Assembly: GCF_041296385.1 (NCBI RefSeq)
Contig: NC_091015.1
Coordinates: forward strand, 56,982,345 to 57,046,344
Origin: Aphelocoma coerulescens
Taxonomy: Eukaryota; Chordata; Aves; Passeriformes; Corvidae
Reading direction: 5' to 3'
Length of the DNA: 64,000 nt
Part shown: piece after piece, positions 37,163-52,100 of the stretch
How positions within the stretch are numbered: the stretch's first letter is position 1
How the letters are laid out: each line of letters starts with the position of its first letter
Program-made: the position numbers and the translations under genes
Notes under the pieces: model-generated
Told to the model about the DNA's origin: nothing
Databases searched by the model: none
Seen by the model: only the letters and a program-made list of their open reading frames with translations

Positions 37163-40100
37163 GTAGGTGGCGGCGGGGCCGGGCCGGGCGGGGCGGTGAG
37201 GGTCGGCACAGAGCCCGGAGGCGCCTCCCGGGGGTGTGGGGTGATGCGAAGCCGGGCGGAGGGGGTCTCCCTCGGGCCCTGCGCTGCCGGCGGCACCTCC
37301 CCTGCGTGAGCCGGGGGAGCGCGGGGAGTGCGGAGGCGAGGCACCGGCGTACTGGGAACAACTGGCGCTGGGAAGCCTGTCCCCAGCATGGCTTGGATCA
37401 ATCTTCCGCGTAGATATATGTGTATATATATATCGAAAGATTTATGATCAACAGTGTCAGCTTTTTATCTTCAGCGATATTCCCCCCTCCCCCCCCCGCC
37501 CCCAGCTCTTTTGCTTTTTAAACGGAATTGGAAGCGAATGCAAAAATACAGCCCAAAATGTGCAGAATAATGGGTATCATGAGGTATAATGAAGAGGTTA
37601 TACTCAAACGTGAATAACGTTATGGGGTAAGGGAGGAGGTTCTAGCTCAGTAATTTGCTAACAAGTTTGCGTTATGTTTTACAAGTTCTCTGGGTCCTTG
37701 TCAGTGCTTGGTCCTAAGTCAGTGCCAGGGTTTCAGGATGCATCCATTACCTGTGGTACAGTGTATTCATTCCTGTTGTACAGCCCTGCAGGACGTCCCT
37801 GTTCTTCATTTATACAGGATGTATCTGTTAAACCCATAAGTAATCCCAAAAAATCCCTGTGTCATTGTGTGTTCCTTGATTTGCTGAAAAACAAGTGAAA
37901 AAAAAAGCTGACTGAAGAAGAGCCTCTTTTTTCTCCTCAGCCTGCCAAGCTCAGGTTGGGTGGAAGAAATGATCGGCCTAGAGAGGCCTTCCTGAGTGAG
38001 ACATTTCTGGCCACCGAGTGTCAGTCACTTTCAGACAACATGTCAAAACACCTGCCAGTGTGAGGGTAGCCAGTCTGCCCATGCCTCCACCTCTCCCACC
38101 TACAGATTGTTCAAATAACAGTGTGTCAGTCTGGGGATGTGTGGAGACAAGGTAAAGACCAGCCTACAAATGCTGTATCATCCAAACTAAGTGGTCTCTG
38201 ATGTTGCAAGATCAATATTCCTTTTTGCTGCTGTCTTGTTTTTCCTGACAATCAATTCCATACCAACATCACACAGTAATTGTTTTAATCTTTCCAAAGC
38301 ATATGCTCTTCTGTGATCCTTTCTCTCCAAATCACCTGACACTCTTAGAACTGTTTTGTGTGTTTCATTTTCAGGCTTAGCTTTCCCTCATTGTAAGCTT
38401 TTTTCATTACTTTTTTTGCCTAGGAGCCATATGAAGAATGTTAAAAACAACATACAGGTGTTTGCTGGTGGTCTGCTGACATAGAGCATAAGAGTCTGAC
38501 ACTGGCCACGGGGTGCTCATGCTTCCCTTGTTTTGAAGTTCTAGGTTGACTTTCATGTTTGACAAGCTTAAAAACTGTGTTACAAAGCATGATGCGAGTC
38601 TTTTCTAGCTTCTAAGTTGTACTACACTCATTTCTTGAAGCTTATGTTTATTTTATTTGAAAACTTTATTTTAAGATTGAATAATTATTCTACATTTTTA
38701 GACTCTGGTACAGATTTTGTCTTTTGCCAAGATCTTATCTTTTTACATTTTTGATAAATACCTGCTCTGGATGCAGTTTTGTCTGGGTTGATAGGGCTAG
38801 AAAGAGGCAGAGTGCAGGCAGGTGCACTTGTTGATTTTTCCTGTATTAGATTATTGTTGCAGACAATTTCTCACCTTAGGGGTCTTTACTGTTTCCAGGC
38901 TGTCCATGTTTTCTGCCATCCAAAATTGGAGAGGGGTTTTGTTTTATGTGCAGTATTGTCTGCTCAGGGCATGACCCAGCTTCCATTCGAGTCAACAGAA
39001 AGTCTCCCATTGGTTTCAGTATGTGTTGGATCAGGTCTACAATTGTGATCACAACTTCATTTCACTGTGGACACAGTGAGTTGTGAACTGAAGCCTTCAG
39101 AAGTTGGAGGCAAAGGGATTTATCCTGTCTTTTGAAAAATAACCTCTTCCCCACCCTGCTTTGATGTTGACAAGAAAGGGGTAATTACACCGAGGCAGCA
39201 AGTACAAAATCAACAAGAAAAACAGTGCTGCCCTGGTCTCTAAGGAAATTTCAGTCTAAATTCTCACATTTTGCTCCTATCAGATGTAACTTATGTGCAG
39301 CAATCAGGGTTGGCCAACAACCACATTTTTCTACAAAGCATTTTCTGAAGCTTACAAATGTGGACCTTAATCAGAGACAGCCCTGTTTGAGTTATTGGCT
39401 GAGGTTAATCAAGGACACAAAGATTTGCCTGTGTGGAATGGCTTGCAGGCTCATAACTGCAGGAAAATGTGAAACTTTCAGGTTTTATTGTGGATATATG
39501 TTTCAAATTCATGTAATTTGCTATGTGGCATTTTCATACCTGCATCAATCCAGTAAAACATACCTACTTCAGCTCCAGAAAAGTAGCCCTAGGGTAAACA
39601 CCCAATTGCTGCTTTGTTGACATCACTTCTTTGCCCATCAGATGTTTTGAGATTACCTGAGATACAGTGACCATGTTGGTAAAGACTGCCTGCTCCCCAT
39701 TGTCCAGCTGAACTGTGTCACCTGCCACCTGGGCACACACCTCGTTTGCCAGACAACCAACAGAGCCAGTTCAGTCATTAGAGAAGTCATAGCTCTTGTT
39801 TCAGCCAGCTTGTTGGGTGGGTGTTTCTGTAGGTCACACAGTTGGCTCCCACACTCTGGCTCGGAGTTGTAAAAACTACCAACAGTGATCCTAGGCTAAG
39901 ATTTTTAGAGGAAAACCTATTCCAGTTGGATTCATTACTGGGCTTTCTTTTTCACTTCTTTTACAGACCCAGCCTTAGGTACACTCTGCTTCTTTTGTTT
40001 CCTTCAGCATGCCTTGCCCTGCTGCTTCTTTCCCCTTCAGGATCAAATTTTTGGGGATAGACAAGGTGGGCAGGGACAATCTTAAGGTTTTGTGTAGTGC

Positions 40101-43100
40101 TCAGCTCATACTGATACCAGAAGAAGAGAAAAGAAAACAAACACTGAGTTTATTGACCATTTCCCATTTGGAATAGGTCATTCCAGATACAATGTGAAAG
40201 GGGAGCACTTAAAACAGCTCCCTAGAGCTCTTGAGGCAAAGCTGTGTTCATGCTGTTAAACACAGAATGTGTTTTTTAATCCTTGGTTGCCTACTACATG
40301 AAGTTTCTTCCTTTTGGGCTCTCTGGATGTTAAACCTTACTCACTTTCGTTCAGGCCTCTGTTGGCCTCTGTCTCGGGACACTTCACAAAATGGGTGGCA
40401 GTCACCAGCAAGGTTTGCAGCTGGGGCAAAAGTTTCTTTTTAAGGTAATTTCCAATGGTGTAGATTTGAATATGGCATCACTGCAAACTGGTGAGAAATG
40501 CTGGCACAGAAAGGTCCAAACAAAAAATCCTACTGAGTGCAATGTGACCAGAACTTCATGTCACACATCACCTCTCATTTTGTTGGAGAAACAGAGCAAG
40601 AGGTGTACTGTTTGGCACTGCTGAAGCCACTGAGCAGGTGTTAGTGCTCAGTTATGAAGAAAGAAAAGCATGAAGTGAGGAGCAGAGCAGAAATAATGCA
40701 GGTGATGTTTGAGAGCTGGAGTATTACTTGCCACGTGCTGTGTTCACAGAGTTTCACACTTATCTTCCATACTCTTTTCCGCAGAATGATTTTCAGGGAA
40801 AGCCCAGTAACAGATTGTCCTATGAGAAATGTGATGGTGGGAAGAAAAAAAATTTCCATGTGGTCAAGAAAGTCAGTAGGAGGAAGAAAATGCCTTTTTT
40901 TTTTTTTTTTTCTATGCATGTATTTCAACAGTAACCTCCTTGGCCTATTGTACAGTACTCAGCACATTAGGATGCTTGTGTATTTGAAACTGTTAGGGTT
41001 GGTGTCTTAAAAACTGTAACTGCACAGCAGAAAAACAATCAGGAGGTATTCTATCGGTGTTAATTTAAAAACAGAACTGCCTGTTGTTAAATTCCTTTAG
41101 CTCAATCATATTTGCAAAAGATAGAGACAGTTAAGGGGAGGATGAACTCCTCACCGGGCAGCACAAACTGCTGGTGTGATAGAGGAGTGACAAAGCTATG
41201 TTTAGAGAAATAAGTCTCTTATTCTGGCAAGCTCTTTGCCTGTGTGTGTCAATCCCTGTCCTTGACTGAAGAGAAGCAGCATAAGGTCAGGTGCAAATAT
41301 AACAGCATTCATCTGGAGAAGAGGTGATGACTTTTCAAAATAAACAGAGTGTGGGCACGTGTGTCTGACTTCTCTCAACTACTTTTTAGTTGTTTTAGGA
41401 TGTGTGATTGTAAAGGAAAAAACAGCGGTGTCTGACCTATTAAAATCATATAATCCATCCGTTCTGTGGTCATTGTGGTGACTCAATAGCCTAAGTATTG
41501 AGCTACCCTGAGCAACTGCAAATTTGTTTCCCAGACTTGGTTTTGGGAGTGGTTTCTGGAGTTTAATGTTTTGGGGAATAAAAGACTGTCACGGGTAAAA
41601 TTTTCAGAATTGGCCAAGTTGCTCAGGAACCCAAGCCCCATTTTTTAAGATTATGTAGAGTGTGCAGACTTGTAAGACCCTTAATTTGCAGTGAAACAGA
41701 AATGAATTTTCAGCAGTTTCTTTAAATGTAACATGAGTTCTTGGGATCTAAAATTCTTCATAAGCTGCTGTGTATGTAACTCACTTCGCAGAACAAGAAC
41801 TGAGGGAAGGTACTTAGACCTCCTGCACTTACTTTCCTCCTATAGATGTCAAGTTGTTTCAGGTGTCTGCTGCTGATAATGACTGAGTTTGGAAAGGTGG
41901 CTTTGGAAAGCTGCTGTGCTGGATGCACACTGGCAGAGAGAGGCCAGGCAATAGCCTGAAGCAAGCCTCAGTTGTCCTAGTGAGTCGTGTGGTGGGGTGT
42001 GGAGGGTTGGCTGTACAAGCCTTGATTTCTGATGCATTTCCATCATAAGCCCATTTACAAGTCAGTTTACTAAGTCCCCAGTGATGCTCTCTGCCAAGGC
42101 AGCTGGTTCCTTGGAGGAGAGCACTGTACAAAGAGGGAACTGTGGTCCAAGAGGGCTGCGTGGAGGAGCATCTTGTCTCACACCAACTGTTCATTCTGTT
42201 TGTTTCTGCCCACAGGCAGCAGCAATCATTTCCCTTTCCAAGTTCTTGATCTTGTTGGAAGTCGGCCAGGCTATACAGTTCAAGAAAGCACTGGAGTTAA
42301 TTGCTATTGTTGTTACAGGTGGGCTGGTTGGGAAGAGATTAAAACACTGCTCAGGGGAGGCAGCTGGAGTTCTTCAGCCATCGAACTGTAGCAGTAACAA
42401 GCAAGTGGACTCTATCAGAGGATGTTGGGAACTGTTGGCTTAGCAAAGCTTTTCCTGTCTTGTGTCCTATGCTTCCTTGAACAACAGCATCTTTGTTAGT
42501 TGTGAAAAAAGAAAAAGAAAAAAACACCAGAGTATGAATAAAGTAAATCCATTGCTTTGAGATGGCTGTTCTGTTTAGTGTAGTGTTCTTGAAACCATTG
42601 TTTATGCTAAGTACTCTGGAGCCATTTCATACAATACCAAAACACAGCATACATCCAAACTGAACAAAATAAACTGGCTCTTAAATTCAAAATAGCAGAA
42701 TCCACAAAACCTTTTAAAGCTAGAGAGAAAATGTAGATAAACAGTGTCCAGTGACCCCAAATTGATAATTTGCTGGAGTGCTGGTTGCTGTACTTAAAAA
42801 CCACTGTCAGACACTCACTGGGGTCATTACTACCACATGAGTTATAGATATTTTTTACTGGCTGTTCTTTAAAAAGAGAGGTTTTCATTAAGAAGTTTTG
42901 TTTTTCTAAAAAACATTGTGAAATGGTAGTCACTAACACCATATTGTACTTGATACTAGTGGATATTGGCTTAAGCCTCTTATCCATCTGAACCCTCTAA
43001 ATTTAGGGAAATACTTGTTCTTCCCTCTTATTATCTCTTCCTTGTCTATTTGAATTTTTTGAAATAATATGTGTTTGCATTGAAACTTATGGCTCATTTT

Positions 43101-46100
43101 GTACTGTTGGACATTGTGGCAAAAAATGTAAAGCAAAACCAGGACTGCACTGAAAATATAATAGGCCTACATCTCTGTAACTTAGACCAGGGGACCAGTG
43201 TTTTCAAAAGATAAATCACTGCAAATTCTACTCAGGGTTTTTTTTGTTTTTTGGGTTTTTTTGGTAGAGATTTAAAGTGGACATGAATAGAGAGAGATTC
43301 AGTGTTCTGTGGTCACGGACAGCTGATGGTGCTGTGACTGCACAGCTAAACAAACACAATGAAAGACATCTTTATATTCATGATCTTAATTTGGGCTCCA
43401 TTCAGCTTGAGACCTGATGCAATTCCGATGTCACAACTGACAACATCACACCTATTCTCACAGGACCAAAGGCCATTCTGAAAAAGTATCTCCTTGGAAG
43501 GATAAATCAGAATTTTCTGATACAGGGCTTCTGTGAGGTAAAAAAAATGTTTTGTTTTCCAGATAGAGACCTGATTTGTTTTGCATGTCAACGGGCTTAT
43601 CCATTTATTAACTGCATGGGTCAAGTTTTCAACTGGGTGACATTTTCCTAGATGAGTGAGGTCAGTCAAATGGTACCTTATTGCGCCTTTATTGGCATGC
43701 CAAGTCATTAGTTGATGCAAAATTGAAAGGTGTGGTTCAGGTATCCTTCTATCCTCTCCCATTTGCTTTGAGCTAACTGGTGGCTAAGCTTGATATGGCA
43801 TAATAAATAATACTGAGCCATTCAGACTTGAGGCCATCCAGCTGTGAATCTGTGTAGCTGCAGCAGCAACAATCCAACTCCTGAACCTCATCCTTGTCTG
43901 CTTCATCCCTGTCTTCAGACAGGTTTCATCTCAGCTTTACCTGTAGATTTGCAAGGCATCACATGCTCAGCAACTTGACAAGTTCTCTCTCATGAAGTAT
44001 TTTTACCTGTTGCTCTTCTTTACTCAAAGGGGAAATTATTTTCTCCTCCAAAGTGTTTTCAAGGCATGGTATAGTGTCTGACGTGCTGGGGAGGGGATGA
44101 TGTCTGGACAAAACAGGGCCACTTTGTGCAATATTTTGGCTCTTCTAGAATAAGGAGCATTATGCCCAGCATGGCATTGCATAACATGAAGGTACCAGTG
44201 GCCAGTGAAGGTTCTCCTCACCTCTGCCAAGCAGCCCTGTTTCTTTCAGTTGTTTTTGTTTACTGCCTCACTTTCCTGGCCCCAGGGGAGATGTATGTAT
44301 GTTGACTAGAGATCTTAGATTCCACAGGGAAATTTTGGTGTCGTCCCGAGGCTCCGAAGGATGCTTTTTTGCCTGTATCATAGTCATTCTCCCTTGCCTC
44401 ATGGGCCAAGGACAGGATTTTCTGCCAAGAGTTTATTCCCATGTGTGAAAGCACGGGCAGTTCAGCATGTGAGACAGTCTTTGTTTTAAGTAGTGTATTA
44501 ATTTTTGGAGCTGGTACTTCTTATACTTTCATACCCAAGAGTAAATTGAGGGTTTCCAACAGCAGCCTAAAGGTCCTTTTCCAAAGCCTAACTTATAACA
44601 GGTGGTAGTAAGAAAGAAGGAATCACTTGTTTTCATCTGAACTCGTGCTTTTTATTTCATCTTTTGTAAATAAAGATCCTTGCAAACACTTATTTGAGAA
44701 TCAGTTTAATCATTGTTTTGAGGGTTATGTGCACACATTTGGCTTTGTGTCCCACTCAGTTATTAAAGGATGTTTCCCCTGTATCACAAAAAGTCAAAAA
44801 GGTAAGGTAATGTTTGCAATTCTTGTTTTTACTCTGTGAATTTTATAGCAACATTCCTACAGTCAGTAGGGTTGTTCCCATAACTTAGCAATGACCGTAA
44901 TTTTGCTCTTACAGATTTTTGTTTATGTATTTTCATGATTTTAAAAATTTCTGGCATCAGAACATGAACTTGGCAGGCATTTTCTTCTTGTACAGTGCTC
45001 ACACTGTAGTTACTACAATTTTTCAGTCTTTGGCTACTAAGAGTTCATATGTCTGGGGAGCTACTTACCTATTCATTCCATGAAAGCTTATTTTATCCCT
45101 TTCATTCCTTGTGAAATTTACCCTTCCATTCTGGCATCATCCAGACTATGTTTTGTAGGCTAAATCCAGCCCAGAGGGAACTTCCATCCAGCCTTCTGCC
45201 TTTCCCCACTGAATAGCTCCTTGTTGGTTTAATGATTGTCTGAAATTTAGATCCCTCTGAATTGCTGCCCCTGTGTCTATGTTGGAGGAACAGAAGGGTC
45301 TGGATGCATAGGTTGGAAATTACCTCAGTCAGTCACCCCTGTGGCTGAGGGTCAGTGGTATACACTGCCATATTGAACGAGTGATTGAAAATTCATGGTA
45401 ATATGTGTGCAGATGCCACACTGCATGTGTATAGCTTATTTCTTTTGCATATGAAAGAGAGGGATCTTGGGGCATTATTAATTTCTTGTCTGACAAAAGT
45501 AACCTGTAAGATTCTGGCAGTGAAGAAGATTTAGATTATCAGTTACCATTGAGAGATACCAAATTATGCTGATTCTGGAGCTCTGTCTGCATTTTTAATT
45601 TTTTTTGGCAAATAAAAAAAAACATGTTTCAAATTTTAATAGAAATACATGTAGAACTGCAGAATTGTCTGATTCAACCCAACTGTCCCCAAAGAGTGAT
45701 CTAATAGCTACAGGTATAAGAGCACATAAGGTTTATTGAGTTCTAGAAGAGTAGTAAAAATCTCAATTGCTGCCTTCTTTGGGTATTAGAAGTCTGAAAC
45801 TTTCTTTGCTCTAGCTCTTCCCTAAATTGTAAACAAAAACAATGTCTTCATTGCAGTTCAAATTATTTTTTAATGTGAAGCATCCAAAAAGAGGCTTATC
45901 CTTAAGTTCATTAAACTCATTTGCCCTTCTCAAATGGAAAGTACTTTTGTCTACGTACTAGTTACCTTATTTTCTATATGTATTATTTTTCCTGAGGGCA
46001 GTTCATAATGGAATGTGATAATGTGACTGATAGCAAACAATGCTGAAGACCAAAATTACTGCATGTATTGCAACATCTCTTATTAAGGTTACTTACTTCT

Positions 46101-49100
46101 TACTTAATTTAAAAAATAACATTGTAATAATACCCTGCATATTTACCTTTTGGTCAGTTGAATAGTTCACAAGTAAATCATTCCAAAACCGGCTTCACTG
46201 ACCCTTAATGATTGACTTCTAGTGCAGTAACGTGCTCTTCAGTATCTGCTCCTTTATAGCTGTTGCCAAATATTATTTCATACTTTAGAGTGTTATGTTC
46301 AAAACACCTAGTCAACTGCTTTAGCAGGAAAAGTTTTGTGATGTCTGTAATTAATTTTTCAGGTTGTCTATTTGGAACAAACCATTTTCTAATGTGCATA
46401 TTCTTAAGGATTTAGTGGAGTCAGATAAAAAGGCCCCCAAAACACCTCCACATAATGCAATCCTTCTTATCAGCAAGATAAAAAACAAAAACCTCTGTCT
46501 TCATTCTACTCTCTTCTTATTTGGAGCATGGGACCAATTGGAGTAAAAAAAAAAAAGTGGTATAAGATAGCAATGAAGATAAACCACTAATAAGACTTTC
46601 CACTGAGATTTTGGTATCTGATGTTACCCATCCCTTACTCTGTCAGTTCTGGTACTTTCAGACTTAGCAAGCCTTAATTTGCTGTCCTTCTTTCAGTTCT
46701 TTGTGGGAATTCACAGTTGCTACTTCATCTGAAAATCAGATGGATCAGTACGTACGAGGGCACCTAAAAATGTGTCGTGCTTTGCCATTTATTTTGGTGA
46801 ACCCCTACACAAGAAAGCTGGTGTGAGACCTGTATAGCTGCTAAACAGCTGGAAATTTCCCCTTAAGTAGTCTGCCTGCATGGAAACCTACTGTTTGTAT
46901 GGATACTTCTTGTTTCAGAAATTCGTGTTTCTGAGGGGGAATGGCCAGATTTTCCCCAGAGTTTTCCAAGGGCAGTTTTGTGCATGGCAATGCTAATGGC
47001 TTTTAAACACAGTGAACACAATGAAGAAAGATTTCATTCTTTCAGTATCTCCTAATACTATTTGCAACTGTGGTTTTATCATTTTCAAATACTTTTCTTG
47101 CCAGGAAACTTAAGATTCTGCCATACACTTAGGCAACCAGCACTGGAAAGTTTACTCATGCTGTGCAGTTATGGTAATTATTAGAGGATTTGTATTTGGG
47201 GAGGAGAATTCTGTACAGAATGAGGAATTCTTACTATAATTAGTTCCCAAATTAATGTATCATTATTTAATTAGATCCAGATTTATTGACTTACATCTTC
47301 TGTATGAGAAAATAATTTCTTTTTCTTATCTTTGAGAGTTTCTGGGGACTTTGAGCATCCTAGTCTAATGGAAGATGTCCCTGCCCCTGGCAAGGGAGTG
47401 GAACTAGGTGATCTTGAAGGTCCCTTCCAACCCAAACCAATCTATGATTTTGTATCATTGATTTTCCTTATCATTTTAAATACATGTGCCCAAAACCACA
47501 CAGGATTTGCAAAGTCAGACTGGTTTGTTACCCTGTCTGTTCCAGAAAATAGTGGAAGGCACAGATTTGGATAATGTGCTTGATAAAGTGTGAAGGTGAG
47601 GCATTTCTTGTACTTTTTTTTATAGATAAAAAAAAGAATTAAGGAGAGTAAAAGGAGATAAGGGTATGAGGGTGGAGACACCCTATTGCATTAAGTTTAT
47701 TCCCTTGTTACTGAAGAGGGAAAATGTAAGAGACCTGTATGTAGTTGCTTCAACTTAACAGAATATTAAAAATTGCTAATTTTTTTAACTTCTGCTCTGC
47801 CTATCTCTAAACCAAATGTAAGCATGAAGATGTTCATTCTCAATACGTTTATGTGTATGCTTTGTTTATTGACATATTTATATAATTTTTTGCTTAGTTA
47901 CGTTGAATGTAAGAGTAGCTGACTTCACAACATATGTACCTCATAGCCAGGTTATTGTAAGTTCCTAAATTCCTAAAGTCATTAGAAGAAGAAAACAGCT
48001 GTTCACTAGAGAGAAAGGCAAAATTACTTTTAATTTGGAGATGTCCGGAGTATCCTGTCTGTCACATAAGTTGTGCTAACATAGTCAAGCCAGGTCAAAG
48101 TGATGTACAGTCAGATGATATTTGAGGTACCACCTCCAGCTACTTAGCTGGAGCCTGATAAAGGGATCCTTGGTGGGTCAAGTGGGACCTCTGTCTTACT
48201 GTGTTTTGGAAGTCTAACATGTCTGAAACACAGTTTGGTTCTTTGAATTTTCTTCCTCTGAAAGAATGGAAAAATTAACTTACAAGCCTGATTCATCCCC
48301 CCAAATATGTAAATGGAGTTTCAGGCTGTAAAACTCCATAGATTATTTTTGTAGATAATTTTTGTATTTTTTAAAATGTCCCTTACAATATTATGAAAAG
48401 TAAAAGAACTTCTCATCATTACAGTATGTGTATAATGTTTGCCAGGATCTTAGTACAGTATATGAGCAACCATCAAATATAAGGAAAGAAGTCAGCTCAA
48501 ATCATAACCCAAACTGTTTATACTGAAGTAACACATGTAGAAATTAAGTTTTGTGAGACCTGATCATAGCAGCCTCCAGGCACAATGTCCTTGAGATACA
48601 CCTATGGTGTAGAGCACTGGGGCAGGCAGTAACATCAGGCTTGGTGCAGAAAGTTTCTTCCATCCTCTCTCGCCCTCATTGCTTCAGTAGTACCTTCCTC
48701 CCTCAGAAACCGCTTTCCCATTCCCTGGTTGAGTCCAACTACATGGTTAATGCAATGCAGAGAACGTGGGAGATCAGGTACCCCAAGTGATACAGCAGAC
48801 CAGAGAACAAATGGAGAAATGAAAATGCTCCAAAGATTTCTCATAAAATTCATTTTTCTGAGTTTCCATACTCTCAGAGTTGTAGGATTTTTGTCCAGTT
48901 AGCTGTAGCAAGAGACTACATAAAAAACCTTCCCAATCAGGAGTTTTTATGACAAAAAGATGTTTCATATAATTTAAGTGTTTGCTGTTAAGGATATAAA
49001 GATGTTAATTACTTTGCCTAAAAACAAGGCCCAGAACACTATAAGGGAGAAGAAAAAGAAATATCACAAAAGAATATGCAAAAGTCAGATAAAACTTGTG

Positions 49101-52100
49101 GAAATACATTTTTGTGTAGCTGAGATTGCATAAAATGTTATGTTTGTCTTTCAGCATCTTCTTATGTTGCCCATTTGAGATAAGTTGATAGCTGTGTTAG
49201 GTTTTAAACATTTTTCAGCTTATTTTTTCTTATAAATGGAACAGCTAATAAACACCTGATATAGCATCCGTAAAAATCAGTGAAACTTCTCTGGCTGATT
49301 TCACGAGACTTTGGGTCAGGTTAATGTATAATTTTGAAGACTTTTTCTCTAATTACATAGCTGATGGATGGAAGTTGCAAACAGCAGCAGCTACATGAGG
49401 ATCTGCTCTTACGATGTGGAGAGAACAGTTGTCTCTCGACAATGGGAAACCTGAGAGATGAGAGAGAAAATCTGACAGGCAGAAAGTGATTTCTGCTCAT
49501 ATTTTTCTCTGGGGAAAAAATTCAGGAGTTTCTTATGCAGTCTTTGAATACAAAAAAGAGTGTATAGTAAAATTGGGCACCTCAGTTTTTCAATGATTAC
49601 TCTGACACACTGAATTTAGAAAGTACTGAATGCTGTCCCTCTGAAAATTTGCCTTTTTTAAGTACCTTCATGTTGAATGAACAAAATAGGAAGCTGTTAA
49701 AAATCACTGGTCAGTTTTGAAAATTTTGCCCATTAAATATATAGTTTAATTACTGTTACTTTAATTTCTGTTACGGTTATAGGAATGATAAAGGAAAAGA
49801 CTTTTAGCATGCATAGAAGTTCTACATTCATATAACTAAGCAAAGCTCAAAGAAAACTGTGGCTCCCTGTCAGTGTGTGTAGGACACTGGGCTCTGTGTC
49901 AGGAAAACACCCCAAAATTAGGTAAGCATACCAGTTTGCTAAAGACTTCAGTTTGTATTTGTGTCAGATGCTAAATGGTAAAGCTATTTCTGTCATGTTT
50001 TAAGCAGCATGGGTAGTCTAAACATGTTCAATAGGTCTAGTGACCTTTTCCTGAGTAATGGAAAACTTTCAGCTGTGCCAGTGTAGTATATTTATACCAA
50101 TATTATTTACAGATCTTGCCCTCTTTGCTACTGCTTCTTAGAACTGTCCTTGAATGAAAAATAAACATGTCAGGGGTTTAATACAATTGATACAGCTATA
50201 AACATCCTTAAAAATAGAAATGTGTGCTTAATCATGCTTCCTTTAGCTGATTGCAGTGTCTTCAGCAACTGTTGTTTCTGTGATGGCCTAACAGATAACC
50301 TGTGAAATAGTTCTGTGTCAAACACACTGTGTGCCCTAAAGCAAGTACTCAATAACTTGAAGACAAAGGTTTTGAAATGAGTTTTCATCTATTAATTATT
50401 TATGTATTTTCAGCCCAGCTGATTTTTAAGGACATGCCATTTTCTTGTGCTGCATCATGGATATTGCTTGCGGAGGATTCCTACAAGCAGTAGGCATGTG
50501 GTGACTGCTGAAAGCCACTCCCCACCCCCCAAAGGTGGAAAAGTTCTTGTTATAATAAAAAGCACAGTAACTCAAAGAGGACCAAAGGAAAACAGTTTTC
50601 TGAAGAGGAAGTTTAACAGATAGTTCAGCCTTTTAATTATTCCCTATGAATGCTGAACATGTTTCATTTGACTCCTATCTCAGGGTCTAAAATCCTGCTT
50701 TTAGACAGTATTTGTCTTCATTCAGGCACTGAAAATAGTATGATAGGTGTAATTAGGTTAACTGTGCAAGCAAACAGAGCTGAAGGTCATCAGTGTGCGG
50801 GGGATGGTACCATCTCTCCAATTCCCATGTGAAATTAGATGGAGCCCTCTGCTGAGACTCCTCAGAGAGTGCTGCTGTTGCATTTGGGAGGTCTCAGGAA
50901 GTCATCCCCAAAGGTTGTTCAACATCTTTGGCAAGGTAGCAGTGACAAGAATCTAGGTCTTATAATATCAGGACTTACTGACTGAGCTAGTCTGTTACAA
51001 AAAAAAGACCAGCAGCCGTCGGTGTTCTCCAATCACTTATGTGTAAGGCTGGGAAGGTCTCCAAGTTGCCATATACCATACCTGTCCCTCCATCCTGGAG
51101 AAGAAAAGCTTTACGTGGATTGTCTCTGATCCCTGATTTTCTTCCCAGTTCTTGTAAAAGCTGGACTGTAAGAAGACACAGACATTTTCAGAATGTCTCC
51201 TAAGTAAGCCTTCCTTGCTTCAGGTGCCATAGAGAAAAATTTCTATTAATTTTTAGCTTTTGATATGCTGGCTGTCTTATCATCATACCTCAGTCTTGCT
51301 GTTGTAGACTAAACATGGTCAGTTTCTTCGTAGGTCCTGTTTCTTAAACATCCCACAGTCCTTGCTGTTCTCTGGACTATATCCTATCTGTTTATCTGTT
51401 CCCTTAAGTGAGGCATCTAAAACCGGAAGCAGCATCAGCATTCTGATCTCATCAGGACTAAGCAGAGCAGAATAAATGACCTCCCTAATGGACCCAGAAC
51501 TGTAAACTTCCGTTTCTAAATCATTACTGTGTAGTGCACCACTTGGATTTGTCTTCAAAATGCCACTTCCTTTACAACCATGGTGCAATTAACATCTTCC
51601 CTAATTATATGTTTTCTTTCAAATAGACATTCCATTCTTTCCCGTAATTCTTCTATTTTTCACACTTTCAGTCAGTTCCACCTGGAATTTTAATGCACTG
51701 ACACATTGTATGTGAATCCAGTCATTAATTTTTGCACTCACCTAACAATATTACTTTTGATTGATAGTTGCTGAAGGAAGAAGAAAAAGACCTGCACAAA
51801 GACTACTGGTTGAAATGAAATTATTTTTACATTGGTGGTGGGGAGGAAGAATATAGTTCAGTTGCATTTATTTCCAGTGAAGTGAATCTCCATCTTTTAC
51901 AAAGTTTATTTAACAGTAAGCTATACTCAGATCTTCAGATGGAGGTGTTAGAAAGTTGAAGATGCTTCCAAACCGTTGCGTCTGATTATCTGGCCTGACT
52001 TCCAAACTGACTTCCAAACTCCCTTGAAAACAGACACAGTCTTTTTATTTTTTATATTGGACAGATATCAGATAGACCTGAATCATCCCTCTTAAGGAAA

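Larger units (their letters stand above)
37163..47329. other. EPDR1 intron 1, left part
   Basis: The first 250 nt are still CpG-island. The remainder is AT-rich, with a C-rich tract at 37482-37503 and a T17 run at 40895-40911. I recognise no gene, RNA gene or transposon in these 10 kb; the open frames (longest about 131 codons, 39225-39620) match nothing known. Confidence 0.55.

Noticed and set aside
36579..37413. Frames of 170-260 codons on both strands around EPDR1 exon 1
   Set aside because: All are low-complexity Arg/Pro/Ala translations of the CpG island. Only the frame starting at 36894 matches a protein family.
39225..39620. 131-codon plus-strand open frame in EPDR1 intron 1
   Set aside because: No family likeness or domain seen, and no neighbouring exon-like sequence. 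Probably chance.
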